A DNA stretch of 64,000 nucleotides from F-183 sp964627455 (GCA_964627455.1 CAZVKC010000003.1:124001-188000), one strand, 5' to 3'; counted from the first letter of the stretch, positions 1 through 8,934 are shown. Translations and numbers: made by a program. The notes: generated by a model from the letters alone, not told the origin.

Positions 1-954
1 CTGAATCGCGCTCTGCACCGGGAAGTTCGTTGAGGCCGTGGATCCCACGATCACCGGCCGATTCGAGGAATCGACAACCATGCCATTGACGCGATCCGCA
101 CCAATTCCACCGATGAAGGTCGCCCAGACCAGGCTTTGTCCGTTCGCGCTGAGTTTGGCGACAAAACCGTCGGTCGAACCTTTTTGGCTCGTCTGGTACG
201 CGCTCGCCACCGTCATGTTGGTGGATTCGGTCCAACCCGCAATGAACATACTGTCGTCGGAGCCCATAGCTACCGCCGTAATCGATTCGTTGCGATTTCC
301 GCCCCAGTAAGAGCTGTAGAGCAGATCAGGATCAATCACTGTGGCCAGCGAAGGATCCAGCCCGTGAATCGAAAACCCCACAGTGCCGTCCCCAAACACA
401 ACATACGATGCGGAACGCGGAACCGTCTCGCCGCTCGTACGAGTCTGGTACACGGCCGGGATCCGTTCCTCCATCTCGCCACTCGCTGTGAGGATCACGA
501 GTTGCCCGCGTTCACCGACAGTCACTCGCCCGATTCCCTGGTACTCGATTCGGATCGCGGCTGCCGTTCTGCCCGGCGCCAGCAGGAAATCGCTTTTCCA
601 TCCGTCTCTCGAAAATCGGCATTGGAGATCGACGCCGTCGTAAAGCCCGGCGTATCGCACGCCGCTGAAGCCCGGGCGAGATCTGTGCGACGCTCCAAAC
701 ATCAGGTGGATCGACGACTGAGTCGCACCCGAACCTTCCAAGCGGACGTCCGGTCTTGCGCCCCGAAACACGAGGGTCAAACCTGAATCGAAGCGGACCT
801 CTCCAGCGCTGTAACGCGCCCAGCGTCCAAAGTTGGTGCCCACAAAGGTCCGCCCATCTGCGGAGGGAAAGAATACCGCTTGCGGCGAAACACCAGCGGC
901 AGCGCTCGTCAACGCTGTCATCCACAACGTCACCAGGATGGCCGAGTTTCTCAT
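1..954 (-). CDS. SBBP repeat (beta-propeller) exported protein, C-terminus cut off
   Basis: An open frame of 318 codons runs off the left window edge with no stop. It starts at the ATG at 954 with a signal peptide (MRNSAILVTLWMTALTSAAAG). The first ~170 residues (motifs such as RPGFSGVRYAGLYDGVDL and SDFLLAPG) match the domain that precedes SBBP propellers. The stretch YSSYWGGNRNESITAVA followed by TDGFVAKLSANGQ and WATFIGGIGADRVNGM is the repeat signature of SBBP seven-bladed propellers. Such proteins are large, secreted or surface-bound, and common in Acidobacteria; their substrate is unknown. It lies 34 bp downstream of the glycosylase gene on the same strand. Family assignment is firm; length and function are not known. 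Confidence 0.85.
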   Translation of the reverse strand, partial: MRNSAILVTLWMTALTSAAAGVSPQAVFFPSADGRTFVGTNFGRWARYSAGEVRFDSGLTLVFRGARPDVRLEGSGATQSSIHLMFGASHRSRPGFSGVRYAGLYDGVDLQCRFSRDGWKSDFLLAPGRTAAAIRIEYQGIGRVTVGERGQLVILTASGEMEERIPAVYQTRTSGETVPRSASYVVFGDGTVGFSIHGLDPSLATVIDPDLLYSSYWGGNRNESITAVAMGSDDSMFIAGWTESTNMTVASAYQTSQKGSTDGFVAKLSANGQSLVWATFIGGIGADRVNGMVVDSSNRPVIVGSTASTNFPVQSAIQ

Positions 955-988
955 CACATAGCACTCTTCGGCCTCCGAGTACTAAGGT

Positions 989-1540
989 TTAGCGGTTTCT
1001 CACTCCCGACACGAACGGACTATTCCGAATGAAAAAGCGTAGAGGCCAATCGGCGCAATGCCGGATCCCTATCCTCGGGGAAACACCTATTTCCTCTTCC
1101 CCAACAGGCCGATCGCCACGCTCGATCACGAGTGGCCCTTTCGTGACATCGCAGCCCAGGTGCTCGGCCCTCGTGATTCCCATGCCGATGGTGAGTTTCC
1201 CCGGCCCGCTGAGCAGGCGCCGGACATCCTGCGAACCAGCAGCGCGTCGCCGGGCCAGCATTTCCTCGACGCCCCGCACGGGTTCGAGCGCCCGGATCAA
1301 CACGCAGCCCGGTGTGCCGTCGGGTTCCGCGATCAGGTTCAGGCATTCGTACATTCCATAGATGAGGTACACGTACGCATGGCCGGGAGGTCCGAAAATG
1401 ATGCGGGTCCGCGGCGTGACACCGCGCGAAGCATGCGCCGCAAGGTCGTTCAAACCGAGGTACGCCTCGACCTCGACGATACGTCCGGCGCAGGGACCCA
1501 ACGCAATAGTGCATCCCAGCAACTCACGCGCGACGGTCAC
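989..1540 (-). CDS. DNA-3-methyladenine glycosylase (AAG/MPG family)
   Basis: Base-excision repair enzyme that removes alkylated purines such as 3-methyladenine. The family core is clear: RIVEVEAYLG, DLAAHASRG, GHAYVYLIYGMYECLN and LSGPGKLTIGMGIT. The 183 residues are near the usual ~190-200. The GTG at 1540 is the first conventional start, but the open frame continues upstream and encodes the conserved family N-terminus LPRSFYARDTVTVARELLG before the stop near 1613. Translation may therefore begin at a rare codon such as CTG at 1570, giving 193 residues. It is divergent from thpR, with at most ~60 bp between them. Function is well supported; the start is unsettled. Confidence 0.92.
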   Translation of the reverse strand: MTVARELLGCTIALGPCAGRIVEVEAYLGLNDLAAHASRGVTPRTRIIFGPPGHAYVYLIYGMYECLNLIAEPDGTPGCVLIRALEPVRGVEEMLARRRAAGSQDVRRLLSGPGKLTIGMGITRAEHLGCDVTKGPLVIERGDRPVGEEEIGVSPRIGIRHCADWPLRFFIRNSPFVSGVRNR

Positions 1541-1602
1541 GGTGTCGCGCGCATAAAAACTTCTCGGCAGAATCCGTCGGATAATATGAGCGTACCAACC
1601 GA

Positions 1603-2163
1603 ATGCGCCTGTTTACCGGTCTCGATCTGCCCGGCGAAGTCGAGACGCAACTGGATCGCCTGCTAACAGAACTGCGGCCCAAAGCAAAGATCAATTGGAG
1701 TCCCGTCGCGAACCTGCACATCACGACCAAGTTCATCGGCGAGTGGCCGGAGGCGCGTCTGCCCGAACTGATCCACGCATTGGAGGCGGTTCCCAAGCCG
1801 GCAGCGCCGCTGCGAATTGCGATCCGCGGCATCGGCTGGTTTCCGAACCCGCATCAACCGCGCGTCCTCTTCGCCGGCATTGAGATTGCTCCGGAAGGAC
1901 TGCTGCACGAACTGGCGCGCGCCACCGATGGGGCGTGCACCGCCATTGGCGTCCCGCCGGAACAGAAGCCCTACAAACCGCACCTGACACTGGCGCGCAT
2001 CAAGGGCGGGCAGGATATTGCCGAGGTGCGCCGCGCTATCGCGCAACGGCAGTCGCTCGAGTTCGGCGGCGAGTTCACGCCGGCGTCGTATTTCCTGTAC
2101 CTCAGCTCGCCCGGTCCGCGCGGTTCGGTGTACACCAAGCTTTCGGAGTTCCCACTGGCATGA
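1603..2163 (+). CDS. thpR: RNA 2',3'-cyclic phosphodiesterase (2H family)
   Basis: Member of the 2H phosphoesterase family (ThpR/LigT), which opens 2',3'-cyclic phosphates on RNA ends. Both catalytic HxTx motifs are present: HITT at residues 39-42 and HLTL at 127-130. The protein begins MRLFTGLDLP, a typical start, and is 186 residues, the usual length. Its stop overlaps the plsY start as ATGA at 2160-2163, so the two are probably translated from one mRNA. Confidence 0.93.
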   Translation: MRLFTGLDLPGEVETQLDRLLTELRPKAKINWSPVANLHITTKFIGEWPEARLPELIHALEAVPKPAAPLRIAIRGIGWFPNPHQPRVLFAGIEIAPEGLLHELARATDGACTAIGVPPEQKPYKPHLTLARIKGGQDIAEVRRAIAQRQSLEFGGEFTPASYFLYLSSPGPRGSVYTKLSEFPLA

Positions 2164-2774
2164 CCCTCATCAACCTCGGTTTGCTCGTCTTCGCCTACCT
2201 CCTGGGCGGCGTCCCGTTCGGATACCTGCTGGTCAGGTGGCGAACCGGATCGGACGTGCGTTCCTCCGGCAGCGGCAACATCGGTGCGACCAACGTGCTT
2301 CGCACCAGCGGCCGTGGACTCGGCGTCGCCACGCTCCTGCTCGACATCGCCAAAGGCTTCCTCGCGGTGTGGCTGATGGGCAAATACACCGCGCACGACC
2401 CGCTGTGGATGAGTCTCGCCGCGCTTGCGGTGATGGGTGGACACGCGTTCCCGGTGTTTTTGAAGTTCCAGGGCGGCAAGGCCGTCGCGTCGTTCATTGG
2501 CGCGTTCCTGTATCTCACGCCGTGGCCGCTATTCGCCGTGTTGCTGGTGTTTGTCGTGGTGGTGTGGATCAAGCGGCATATCTCGCTAGGATCCATCGTC
2601 GCCTGCGGACTCTTCCCGTTCGGCGTCTGGCTCATCGAACATCCGCACTGGCCGGTCGTGGCCGCGGCAGCCATCGGCGGGGGATTCGTGATCTACCGCC
2701 ACAAGTCGAATATCGAACGTCTGCGGGCCGGCACGGAAAGCGTGTTCACCTTCTCGAAGACGGCGCGACGCTAA
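2160..2774 (+). CDS. plsY: Glycerol-3-phosphate acyltransferase PlsY
   Basis: Integral membrane acyltransferase that moves the acyl group from acyl-phosphate to glycerol-3-phosphate, the first step of phospholipid synthesis. The conserved family blocks are visible: GVPFGYLL, SGNIGATNVLR, GHAFPVFLKFQGGKAVA and the C-terminal HKSNIERLRAGTE. At 204 residues with several hydrophobic helices it has normal length. I chose the ATG overlapping the thpR stop because the protein then begins with its first membrane helix. Its stop overlaps that of the convergent cupin gene in the 4-bp string CTAA. Confidence 0.95.
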   Translation: MTLINLGLLVFAYLLGGVPFGYLLVRWRTGSDVRSSGSGNIGATNVLRTSGRGLGVATLLLDIAKGFLAVWLMGKYTAHDPLWMSLAALAVMGGHAFPVFLKFQGGKAVASFIGAFLYLTPWPLFAVLLVFVVVVWIKRHISLGSIVACGLFPFGVWLIEHPHWPVVAAAAIGGGFVIYRHKSNIERLRAGTESVFTFSKTARR

Positions 2775-3094
2775 CCTGCGAAACAACCCGAATTCCCGGC
2801 GGAACATCGCGATAAACGCAGAGTCCCAGAGGCGAAGCTTGCCCCGCCAGGTCCACGAGTTTCAGCGCCCGTGGATCCGACAGGTCCCGTGCGCACATAC
2901 AGCATGCGCAGCGCGACTTCGCCGCGAAATTCCAGGGAGTCAGGCAATCCCGCAGGGATCCATACGGCGCGGTGTGGAGGAGTGATCCAGGCGGCTTCGC
3001 GGGTTCGCACGTGGACCGCGCCGCGAATCGAGACGGTGACGGCCAAGCTCCGGATCCGGGTCCAGGAGTCGTCGCCGTGGCGGAAGTTCGACAT
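2771..3094 (-). CDS. Small cupin protein resembling a truncated AraC-family N-terminal domain
   Basis: Residues 1-72 (FRHGDDSWTRI, REAAWITPPHRAVWIPAG, GEVALRMLYVRTG) resemble the sugar-binding cupin half of AraC-family regulators. No helix-turn-helix follows, and the last ~35 residues look like random high-GC coding. The ATG at 3094 sits 8 bases after a -10 hexamer TATTCT, with TTGCAC 16 bases further upstream, and has no Shine-Dalgarno sequence. It may therefore be a leaderless message. Its stop overlaps the plsY stop. This could be a real lone cupin or the remnant of a regulator; I cannot decide. Confidence 0.45.
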   Translation of the reverse strand: MSNFRHGDDSWTRIRSLAVTVSIRGAVHVRTREAAWITPPHRAVWIPAGLPDSLEFRGEVALRMLYVRTGPVGSTGAETRGPGGASFASGTLRLSRCSAGNSGCFAG

Positions 3095-3102
3095 TCTTTG
3101 AC

Positions 3103-3130
3103 AGAATATCGATCTTCCGCACCGGTGCAA
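3103..3130 (-). promoter_or_regulatory. Candidate sigma-70 promoter of the cupin gene (leaderless)
   Basis: On the minus strand, TTGCAC (3130-3125), a 16-bp spacer, then TATTCT (3108-3103). The ATG of the cupin gene starts 8 bases after the -10 hexamer, where transcription would begin. Confidence 0.4.
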
Positions 3131-3149
3131 ACCCGGATACACTCACCCC

Positions 3150-3533
3150 ATGCCTCATCTTGCTCACTTTGCGATCAATGCCGACGACCTGCCCCGCGCC
3201 CGAGCATTTTATGAAGGCGTGTTCGGCTGGAAGTTCAACGCCTGGGGACCTCCAGGCTTCTTCCAGATCGACATGGGATCATCCTCGTCCGCCGTGCCTG
3301 TCATGGGAGCGCTGCAGCAGCGGCGACAGCTCGTCGAAGGCGCGCCCTTGCGCGCGTTCGAATGTACGATCTCGGTGGCGGATATCGAGGCAACCGCGCA
3401 GGCGATCCCGGAATGCGGCGGTCGAATCGTCATGCAACCGGTGACGTTGCCGGGCGTAGGCCGGCTTCTGTTCTTCGAAGATCCGGAAGGCAATGTGGCC
3501 GGTGCGATGCAGTACAATCCCGAGGCCGCTTGA
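3150..3533 (+). CDS. VOC family (glyoxalase/dioxygenase-like) protein
   Basis: A 127-residue vicinal-oxygen-chelate fold protein. It begins HFAINADDLPRARAFYEGVFGWKF and ends LLFFEDPEGNVAGAMQY, the paired beta-alpha-beta units of the fold. The first metal-ligand position is His6 and the C-terminal DPEGN turn is typical. The substrate cannot be read from sequence. No Shine-Dalgarno is visible; GATACA lies 8 bases before the ATG, so it may also be leaderless. It converges with the NtrC-type regulator, with 2 bp between stops. Confidence 0.85.
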   Translation: MPHLAHFAINADDLPRARAFYEGVFGWKFNAWGPPGFFQIDMGSSSSAVPVMGALQQRRQLVEGAPLRAFECTISVADIEATAQAIPECGGRIVMQPVTLPGVGRLLFFEDPEGNVAGAMQYNPEAA

Positions 3534-3535
3534 GA

Positions 3536-4930
3536 CTACGAGATTCCGTGCTTCTTCATGCGGTAGCGCAGGGTATCCCGGCTGATCCGCAACAGGCGCG
3601 CGGCTTCGCTCTGATTCCCACCGGATTTCCGTAGCGCCTCGGTCAACAAGCGTTTCTCCTGCTCCTCGAGCGGAACCAGTTCGCCCGGAGCGGCAGCGCC
3701 GCCTCCGTTGGCCGCCGCGGCGCCGGAAGCGACATCGATTTGCCCGCGGCTCAGGTATGTCGGCAGGTCCGCGACGTCGATCGTCGCGCCCAGCACCATA
3801 ATGCAGGCGTGCCCGATCACATTCTCGAGTTCGCGGACATTGCCCGGCCAGTGATGCCGTAACAGAACCATCTGCGCGCGATTCGTCAATCCGCGGATGT
3901 CCTTGTTGTACTGCGTGGCGTACTTGTTGATGAAGTGCCGGATCAGCAGCAGCAGATCGCCTTCACGCTCCACAAGATTGGGGATGGCGAGTTCCACCAT
4001 GGTGAGGCGATAGAACAGATCCTCGCGGAACTGGTTTTCCGCGACAGCGGCTCGCAGATCGCGGTGCGTCGCGGCGATGACGCGCACATTCACCTTGCGG
4101 GGCGTCAGCGCGCCGAGGCGCTGGACTTCCTGGTTCTGCAGCGCGCGCAGAAGCTTCGCCTGCGTGTTGAGCGGCATGTCGCCGATCTCATCGAGGAACA
4201 GCGTACCGTTGTGCGCGTACTCGAACAATCCGACCTTATCTTGCGTCGCTCCCGTAAACGAACCGCGCACGTGGCCGAACAATTCGCTCTCAAACAGCGT
4301 TTCGACAACCGCAGAACAATTCAGCGGCACGAACTGGCCGGCCGCCACGGGACTCAACTTGTGCAGCGCCCGGGCAACCAGTTCTTTGCCGGTGCCGGTC
4401 GCGCCCGCAACCAGAACCGAGCGGTAGTGCGGCGCAATGCGCTGCACCTGCGAGAACAGTTCCCACATCTGCGGGCTGTTCCCGACCATTCCTTCGAATT
4501 CGGCCTGTTCGGCCAGCGTCGCTTCGAGGTGCGACGCGCGGTTTCGCCGCTGGTGTTTTTCAATGAGCGCACCGACGCGATCGCGCACGGCGGCCAGCGC
4601 AACCGGTTTCTCCAGGTAGTCCGATGCGCCTTTCTTGATCGCCTCGACGGCGGACTGCGTCGAGTAGTGAGCCGTCATGAGCAGGACGTCGATGGAAGGA
4701 TCTGCTTCCATAATCCGCTCCAGGAGTTCCATGCCCGACATTTTCGGCATGACCAGATCCGTCAACACGATCTGTGGATGTTCCTGGAGGATGTAGTCGA
4801 GTCCTTCCTCGGGGTCACTGAACGTGCGGATCCTGAGGTCCGGACGCCGGAGCGCGGAGCTCAGCATCTCCAGACTGCCGGGATTGTCGTCAATGATTGC
4901 CAGCGAAACCGTGGACGCGCTGTTTTGCAT
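3536..4930 (-). CDS. Sigma-54-dependent response regulator (NtrC/ZraR type)
   Basis: A three-domain activator of 464 residues. The receiver (1-120) carries phospho-acceptor Asp58 in LTDLVMPK and a conserved LEKP lysine. The AAA+ domain (~148-380) has Walker A GATGTGKE (176-183), the sigma-54 contact loop as GSFTGA (223-228; consensus GAFTGA), and Walker B GTLFLDEIGD. A Fis-type helix-turn-helix lies at the end (NQSEAARLLRISRDTLRYRM). It is the last gene of the leftward operon BON protein, hybrid kinase, CheY-like regulator, activator. It probably receives phosphate from the kinase two genes upstream and turns on sigma-54 promoters; candidates lie at 9092 and 15295. Confidence 0.96.
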   Translation of the reverse strand: MQNSASTVSLAIIDDNPGSLEMLSSALRRPDLRIRTFSDPEEGLDYILQEHPQIVLTDLVMPKMSGMELLERIMEADPSIDVLLMTAHYSTQSAVEAIKKGASDYLEKPVALAAVRDRVGALIEKHQRRNRASHLEATLAEQAEFEGMVGNSPQMWELFSQVQRIAPHYRSVLVAGATGTGKELVARALHKLSPVAAGQFVPLNCSAVVETLFESELFGHVRGSFTGATQDKVGLFEYAHNGTLFLDEIGDMPLNTQAKLLRALQNQEVQRLGALTPRKVNVRVIAATHRDLRAAVAENQFREDLFYRLTMVELAIPNLVEREGDLLLLIRHFINKYATQYNKDIRGLTNRAQMVLLRHHWPGNVRELENVIGHACIMVLGATIDVADLPTYLSRGQIDVASGAAAANGGGAAAPGELVPLEEQEKRLLTEALRKSGGNQSEAARLLRISRDTLRYRMKKHGIS

Positions 4931-4951
4931 GTAAGTTCTTACTATAAGCCG

Positions 4952-5329
4952 TCAGCCGAGGTGCTTTTTGAGCACCTCCCGGATCTTCTTCAAACCGACG
5001 GGTTTCGTCACATAGTCATTGAAACCTGCCGCCAACCCGCGCTGATCGTCGCCTTCCATCGCATAGGCGGTCAACGCAACGATCGGGGTTTTGCGAAAGG
5101 CCTCCAATTCACGCAGGCGCGCCAGCGTACCGTAGCCGTCGAGCCGGGGCATCTGAATATCGAGGATGATCAGATCCGGATGCACACTGGCCGCCACATC
5201 GAGCGCCTGAAAGCCATCGGCAGCCTCCATCACGTCACACCCGCAATGCGACAACATGGTCCGCAGCAACTCCCGGTTGCTGGAACTGTCGTCGACGATC
5301 AACACTTTGCTGTTGCCGCTACTACTCAC
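4952..5329 (-). CDS. Single-domain response regulator (CheY-like)
   Basis: A stand-alone receiver of 125 residues with no output domain. The acidic pocket is VDD (13-14), the phospho-acceptor is Asp57 in IILDIQMPRLDG, the switch Thr lies in ALTAYAM, and the conserved Lys in VTKPVG. It overlaps the end of the hybrid kinase gene by 8 bp and ends 21 bp before the NtrC-type activator, so it may act as an intermediate or sink in that phosphorelay. Confidence 0.94.
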   Translation of the reverse strand: MSSSGNSKVLIVDDSSSNRELLRTMLSHCGCDVMEAADGFQALDVAASVHPDLIILDIQMPRLDGYGTLARLRELEAFRKTPIVALTAYAMEGDDQRGLAAGFNDYVTKPVGLKKIREVLKKHLG

Positions 5330-8300
5330 GACGCGCTCTCTTGCCTCCCAGAATGGCCAGTTGCTGCAACAGCGCCTCTTTCCAGGCCGCTCCCTTGATC
5401 AGGATGGCGTTGGTGGTGCGGCGCAACAGGATGACTTCGTTCTCCGACAGGGCGATGCCGGTCAGGACCAGAACCGGGATCCTCGAATACCGGGAATCTC
5501 CTTTCAACCGGAAGATCAGTTCGAAGCCGTTCATCTCGGGCATCATCAAATCGACGACGATGGCGCTGGGTGGAGCCTCTTCGATCCGTTCCAGCGCTTC
5601 GCGGCCGTTCGACGCCAGAACACATTCATAACCGGCTCCGGACACGATTTGCTGCGCCAGTTCCAGGGCCGCCGGCTCGTCATCTACCAGCAGGATCGAC
5701 GATTTCTTCTCGCCAGGCTGAGTGTACTTCCGCAAAGCGGATAGCAGCGTGTCCTTCGCGACCGGCTTGGTGAGATGGGCCGCGGCGCCGAGCGGCGCTG
5801 CGCCTTCCTGCGGCAGCACCGAGATCGCGATCACCGGGATCTTTTCGGTATCTCGCAAGCTCTTCAGATTCTCGAGCGCCTCCCAACCTTTGCCTCCCGG
5901 AAGCATCAGATCCAGCAGAATCGCCTGCGGCTGCAGTTCCAAAGCCTTCACCAACGCTTCCCTGGCCGAACCCGCGAACGTTACGTGGTAGCCTTCCGGT
6001 TCCAGTTCCACCGCAAGTTGCTGCACGGAATTGTCCTCTTCAATGACCAGAACCGTGGGCCGCGTGCTGCGGTGGAGTTCGCTCGCCGGCGGTGTCTGTG
6101 GAGTCGGCATTGAAAACGTGAACCGGCTGCCTTCTCCGAGTTCGCTTTCCACCCAGATCCGCCCGCTCTGCTGCTCAACCAGCCGCTTGCAGATGGCGAG
6201 GCCGAGTCCCGTACCTTCGCGGATGCCCTTGGTCGTCGCGCCCGCCTGATAGAACACGTCGAAAATCGCACGCCGGTGTTCCGGGGCAATGCCGATGCCG
6301 GTATCCCAGACCGTGATCGCGATCTGCTTGCGGAACCAGCTCGAGGCCAGCCCGATCCGTCCGCCTACGGGCGTAAACTTGATCGCGTTCGAGAGCAGGT
6401 TCAGGACAACCTGCTTGAACCGCAACCGGTCGGCTCGCAACATCAGTTCCGCCTGGATCTGGTTGAGGATCACAATGGATTTCGCATCAGCCTGCGGGCG
6501 CAGCGTCCCGATGACTTCATCGACCGCCTGATTGAGGTCGAAGTCTTCGGTGCGGAACTCCAGCCGCCCCGCCTCGATCTTGCTCAGGTCAAGGATGTCG
6601 TTGATCAGCGCCAGCAGGTGCTGCGAATCGCGGTAGATGTGCTGGACAAACCGTTTCTGCTTCTCGTTGAGCGGCCCTTCGATCTCCTCTTCGAGCAGTT
6701 CCGAAAAGCCCGTGATGGTATGCAACGGGGACCGCAATTCGTGGCTCATGCTGGCCAGGAACTCGCTCTTGGAACGGCTCGCGGCTTCCGCCTTCAGCTT
6801 CGCTTCCTGCAGTTCCTCTTCGCGGCGGCGGCGTTCGGTGATGTTGTAGGCCACCACCATGCGCACAGGCCGGCCGGACACGACCATGTCGTGAATGATC
6901 GAATCCACTTCGAACGTGGTGCCGTCTTTGCGTGTGTGGCGAATGCCGCTGCGAGCCTCGCCGGGCAGGTATTCGGTCCAGATGTCTTTGAAGGTCCGCT
7001 CGAGAAACTCCTCTCGGCTGTAGCCGTATTCCTCAGTGGCCTTGTCGTTCACCGCAATGAATCGTAGCGTCTCGGAGTCGTATACATAAGCCGGAACCGG
7101 ATACGCTTCGAACAGGGTGCGGGCCTGTTCCGCGCTGCGGGCCGCCTCGCTCGCCAGCAGTTCCCGCTCGGTGATATCGCGGATCGCAGCCGCCACGTGC
7201 ACGCCGCCCGACAGGTTCATCGGACTGAGCGTGATCTCGACAGGGAACTCGACGCCGTCTGCCCGCCTCGCGGAAAGCTTGAGTCCGCTGCCCATGGGCC
7301 GGATGGACGGCTTCTCCATGAAACTCATGCGCCGGTGGCGATGCGTGTCGCGAAACCGGTCCGGCACGAGCAGGTCTACGGGCTGGCCGATGAGATCCGC
7401 CGGTTCGTAGCCGAACAGCCGGCGGACGCTCTGGTTCGCCAGGACGATCCGGCCTGCGCTATCCACCTCGACGATTGCGTCCGGGGCCGCTTCGAGCAGG
7501 TCGCGATACCGGCCGATTGCTTCGATCTCGACACGGACGGCTTCCGCCTGCGCGCGCATCTGCCGCCACTGCGAAGCGTCGACCAGCGATGATACGACGC
7601 CGCGGACTTTGCCCGAGTTGTCGCGCAACGGCGAGTTGGTGATCGCCATCGTGAACATCGAACCATCGCGGCGCCGCCGCGGAGTCTCCTCGAGATGCCA
7701 TCCCGGACCATCACCGTGCACCAGGCGGCTGACCATCTTCAGGAACGGTTCCAGTTCCTCCTGCGGAATCGTCGGCGGGATCCGGCCCAGAATCTCTTCC
7801 TGTTTCCAGCCGGTCATGCGTTCCGCTTCGGCGCTCCAGTACATCACCAGACCGTGCTCGTCGACCGCGCAGAGTCCAAAGGGACAGGCTTCCACTACCG
7901 CCCGCAGGGTTTCATAGGCGCTGATGCATTCCAGACTTTCCTTACGGATCGCTTCCCGCTGCCGGCGGCAATGCAGCGCGCGGTAGGCCGCCCGGCTCAA
8001 GGGTCCAGGCTCTTTGGAGAATAGGCAATCAAGCGCGCCGTCGCGGATCCACCGCGCCGCGAGTTCGTGATCTTCAGGCCCATCGGCGAACGCGACAACG
8101 GGCAGGCCGGGAGCCAGATGCCGGGCCTCCGCGAGCGCTTCGCTCCAGCCGGATTCCGCGAGCAGCAGGTCGTAGTTGCCGGCGGACTCCCTCAATTCAC
8201 GCCGCAGGTCGCGAATCGAATCGACCTCGCGAATATCGGCCGGAAAACCGAGAGCCGCGAGTTCCCCACGGAATCTCGCGGCTTCTCCTTCCTGATTGGA

Positions 8301-8336
8301 AAGTACCAGTATGTGAAGTGGCGCTTGCTGCTGCAT
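5322..8336 (-). CDS. Hybrid sensor histidine kinase with three PAS domains and two receivers
   Basis: A cytoplasmic kinase of 1004 residues counted from the ATG at 8336. In order: a degenerate receiver-like N-terminus (LHILVLSN; ~5-120), three PAS domains (~140-265, 275-395, 405-505), HisKA with the phospho-His in MSHELRSPLH (His532), a HATPase with N-box NLLSNAIKF and GTGLGL, then two receivers with Asp809 (ILLDLMLP) and Asp929 (IVVDLMMP). No membrane segment is seen, so it probably senses a cytoplasmic signal through PAS. A TTG at 8369 would add 11 residues and overlap the BON gene stop. The second receiver has a weakened C-terminal Lys region (LIKGAAW). Confidence 0.95.
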   Translation of the reverse strand: MQQQAPLHILVLSNQEGEAARFRGELAALGFPADIREVDSIRDLRRELRESAGNYDLLLAESGWSEALAEARHLAPGLPVVAFADGPEDHELAARWIRDGALDCLFSKEPGPLSRAAYRALHCRRQREAIRKESLECISAYETLRAVVEACPFGLCAVDEHGLVMYWSAEAERMTGWKQEEILGRIPPTIPQEELEPFLKMVSRLVHGDGPGWHLEETPRRRRDGSMFTMAITNSPLRDNSGKVRGVVSSLVDASQWRQMRAQAEAVRVEIEAIGRYRDLLEAAPDAIVEVDSAGRIVLANQSVRRLFGYEPADLIGQPVDLLVPDRFRDTHRHRRMSFMEKPSIRPMGSGLKLSARRADGVEFPVEITLSPMNLSGGVHVAAAIRDITERELLASEAARSAEQARTLFEAYPVPAYVYDSETLRFIAVNDKATEEYGYSREEFLERTFKDIWTEYLPGEARSGIRHTRKDGTTFEVDSIIHDMVVSGRPVRMVVAYNITERRRREEELQEAKLKAEAASRSKSEFLASMSHELRSPLHTITGFSELLEEEIEGPLNEKQKRFVQHIYRDSQHLLALINDILDLSKIEAGRLEFRTEDFDLNQAVDEVIGTLRPQADAKSIVILNQIQAELMLRADRLRFKQVVLNLLSNAIKFTPVGGRIGLASSWFRKQIAITVWDTGIGIAPEHRRAIFDVFYQAGATTKGIREGTGLGLAICKRLVEQQSGRIWVESELGEGSRFTFSMPTPQTPPASELHRSTRPTVLVIEEDNSVQQLAVELEPEGYHVTFAGSAREALVKALELQPQAILLDLMLPGGKGWEALENLKSLRDTEKIPVIAISVLPQEGAAPLGAAAHLTKPVAKDTLLSALRKYTQPGEKKSSILLVDDEPAALELAQQIVSGAGYECVLASNGREALERIEEAPPSAIVVDLMMPEMNGFELIFRLKGDSRYSRIPVLVLTGIALSENEVILLRRTTNAILIKGAAWKEALLQQLAILGGKRARRE

Positions 8337-8361
8337 GGGAAGAGTGGAAACCCTCAGTTTC

Positions 8362-8934
8362 TCATCCAACCCGTTTTAATGCACGCAGTCCGGCATACGT
8401 GATCAGCCCGCCGGCGACGCTGGCGATTGCGCCCGCGCCTTTGGCCAGACTGGTTTCCGTATCATGCAGGAGGTGGAGACGGTTGTCGACATCCCGCACC
8501 CCGGGGACGCCCATCACACCGGCCAGCAATTTGCCGGCGTCACGAGCTTCCACGTCACCTTCCAGCGTCACTGTTCCAGCATCGTCGGCGTGCACCGACA
8601 GCCCATGAGGTTTGTGGATCACCCTCCCCATCTTTGCCCGCACACGGGCCTCCAGCCTGGCAGGTTCGACGGCTTCATGTGTAAACATGTGCCGCACCTC
8701 TGCCGCGACGCCCTCGGCGCGATTCGCCAGATCCTGGGCGACTTTTTCCGTCTTCATCTCCGCGTGGCGGCACAGGCTTTCAGCTTGTGCTTCGAGTTTG
8801 GCCCGTCTCGACCGCCCGCGGTCGGGATCGAACAAATACATCAGTCCGGCGCCGATTCCAGCGCCAATCAGGAGGCCGGCGCCGGCTGCAGCGACATTCC
8901 GGACTTCGAAATCTCTACCATTGAGGTCTTTCAT
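8362..8934 (-). CDS. BON-domain protein with an N-terminal glycine-rich hydrophobic helix
   Basis: 190 residues from the ATG at 8934, which has a strong GAAGGAG Shine-Dalgarno. The sequence AAAGAGLLIGAGIGAGLMYLFDP is a glycine-zipper-like membrane segment followed by RGRSRRAKL. The C-terminal half (VHADDAGTVTLEGDVEARDAGKLLAGVMGVPGVRDVDNRL) is a BON domain, found in osmotic-stress and envelope proteins. A second hydrophobic patch (IASVAGGLITYAGL) ends the protein. It is first in the operon with the kinase and both regulators, which suggests an envelope-stress link. Confidence 0.85.
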   Translation of the reverse strand: MKDLNGRDFEVRNVAAAGAGLLIGAGIGAGLMYLFDPDRGRSRRAKLEAQAESLCRHAEMKTEKVAQDLANRAEGVAAEVRHMFTHEAVEPARLEARVRAKMGRVIHKPHGLSVHADDAGTVTLEGDVEARDAGKLLAGVMGVPGVRDVDNRLHLLHDTETSLAKGAGAIASVAGGLITYAGLRALKRVG

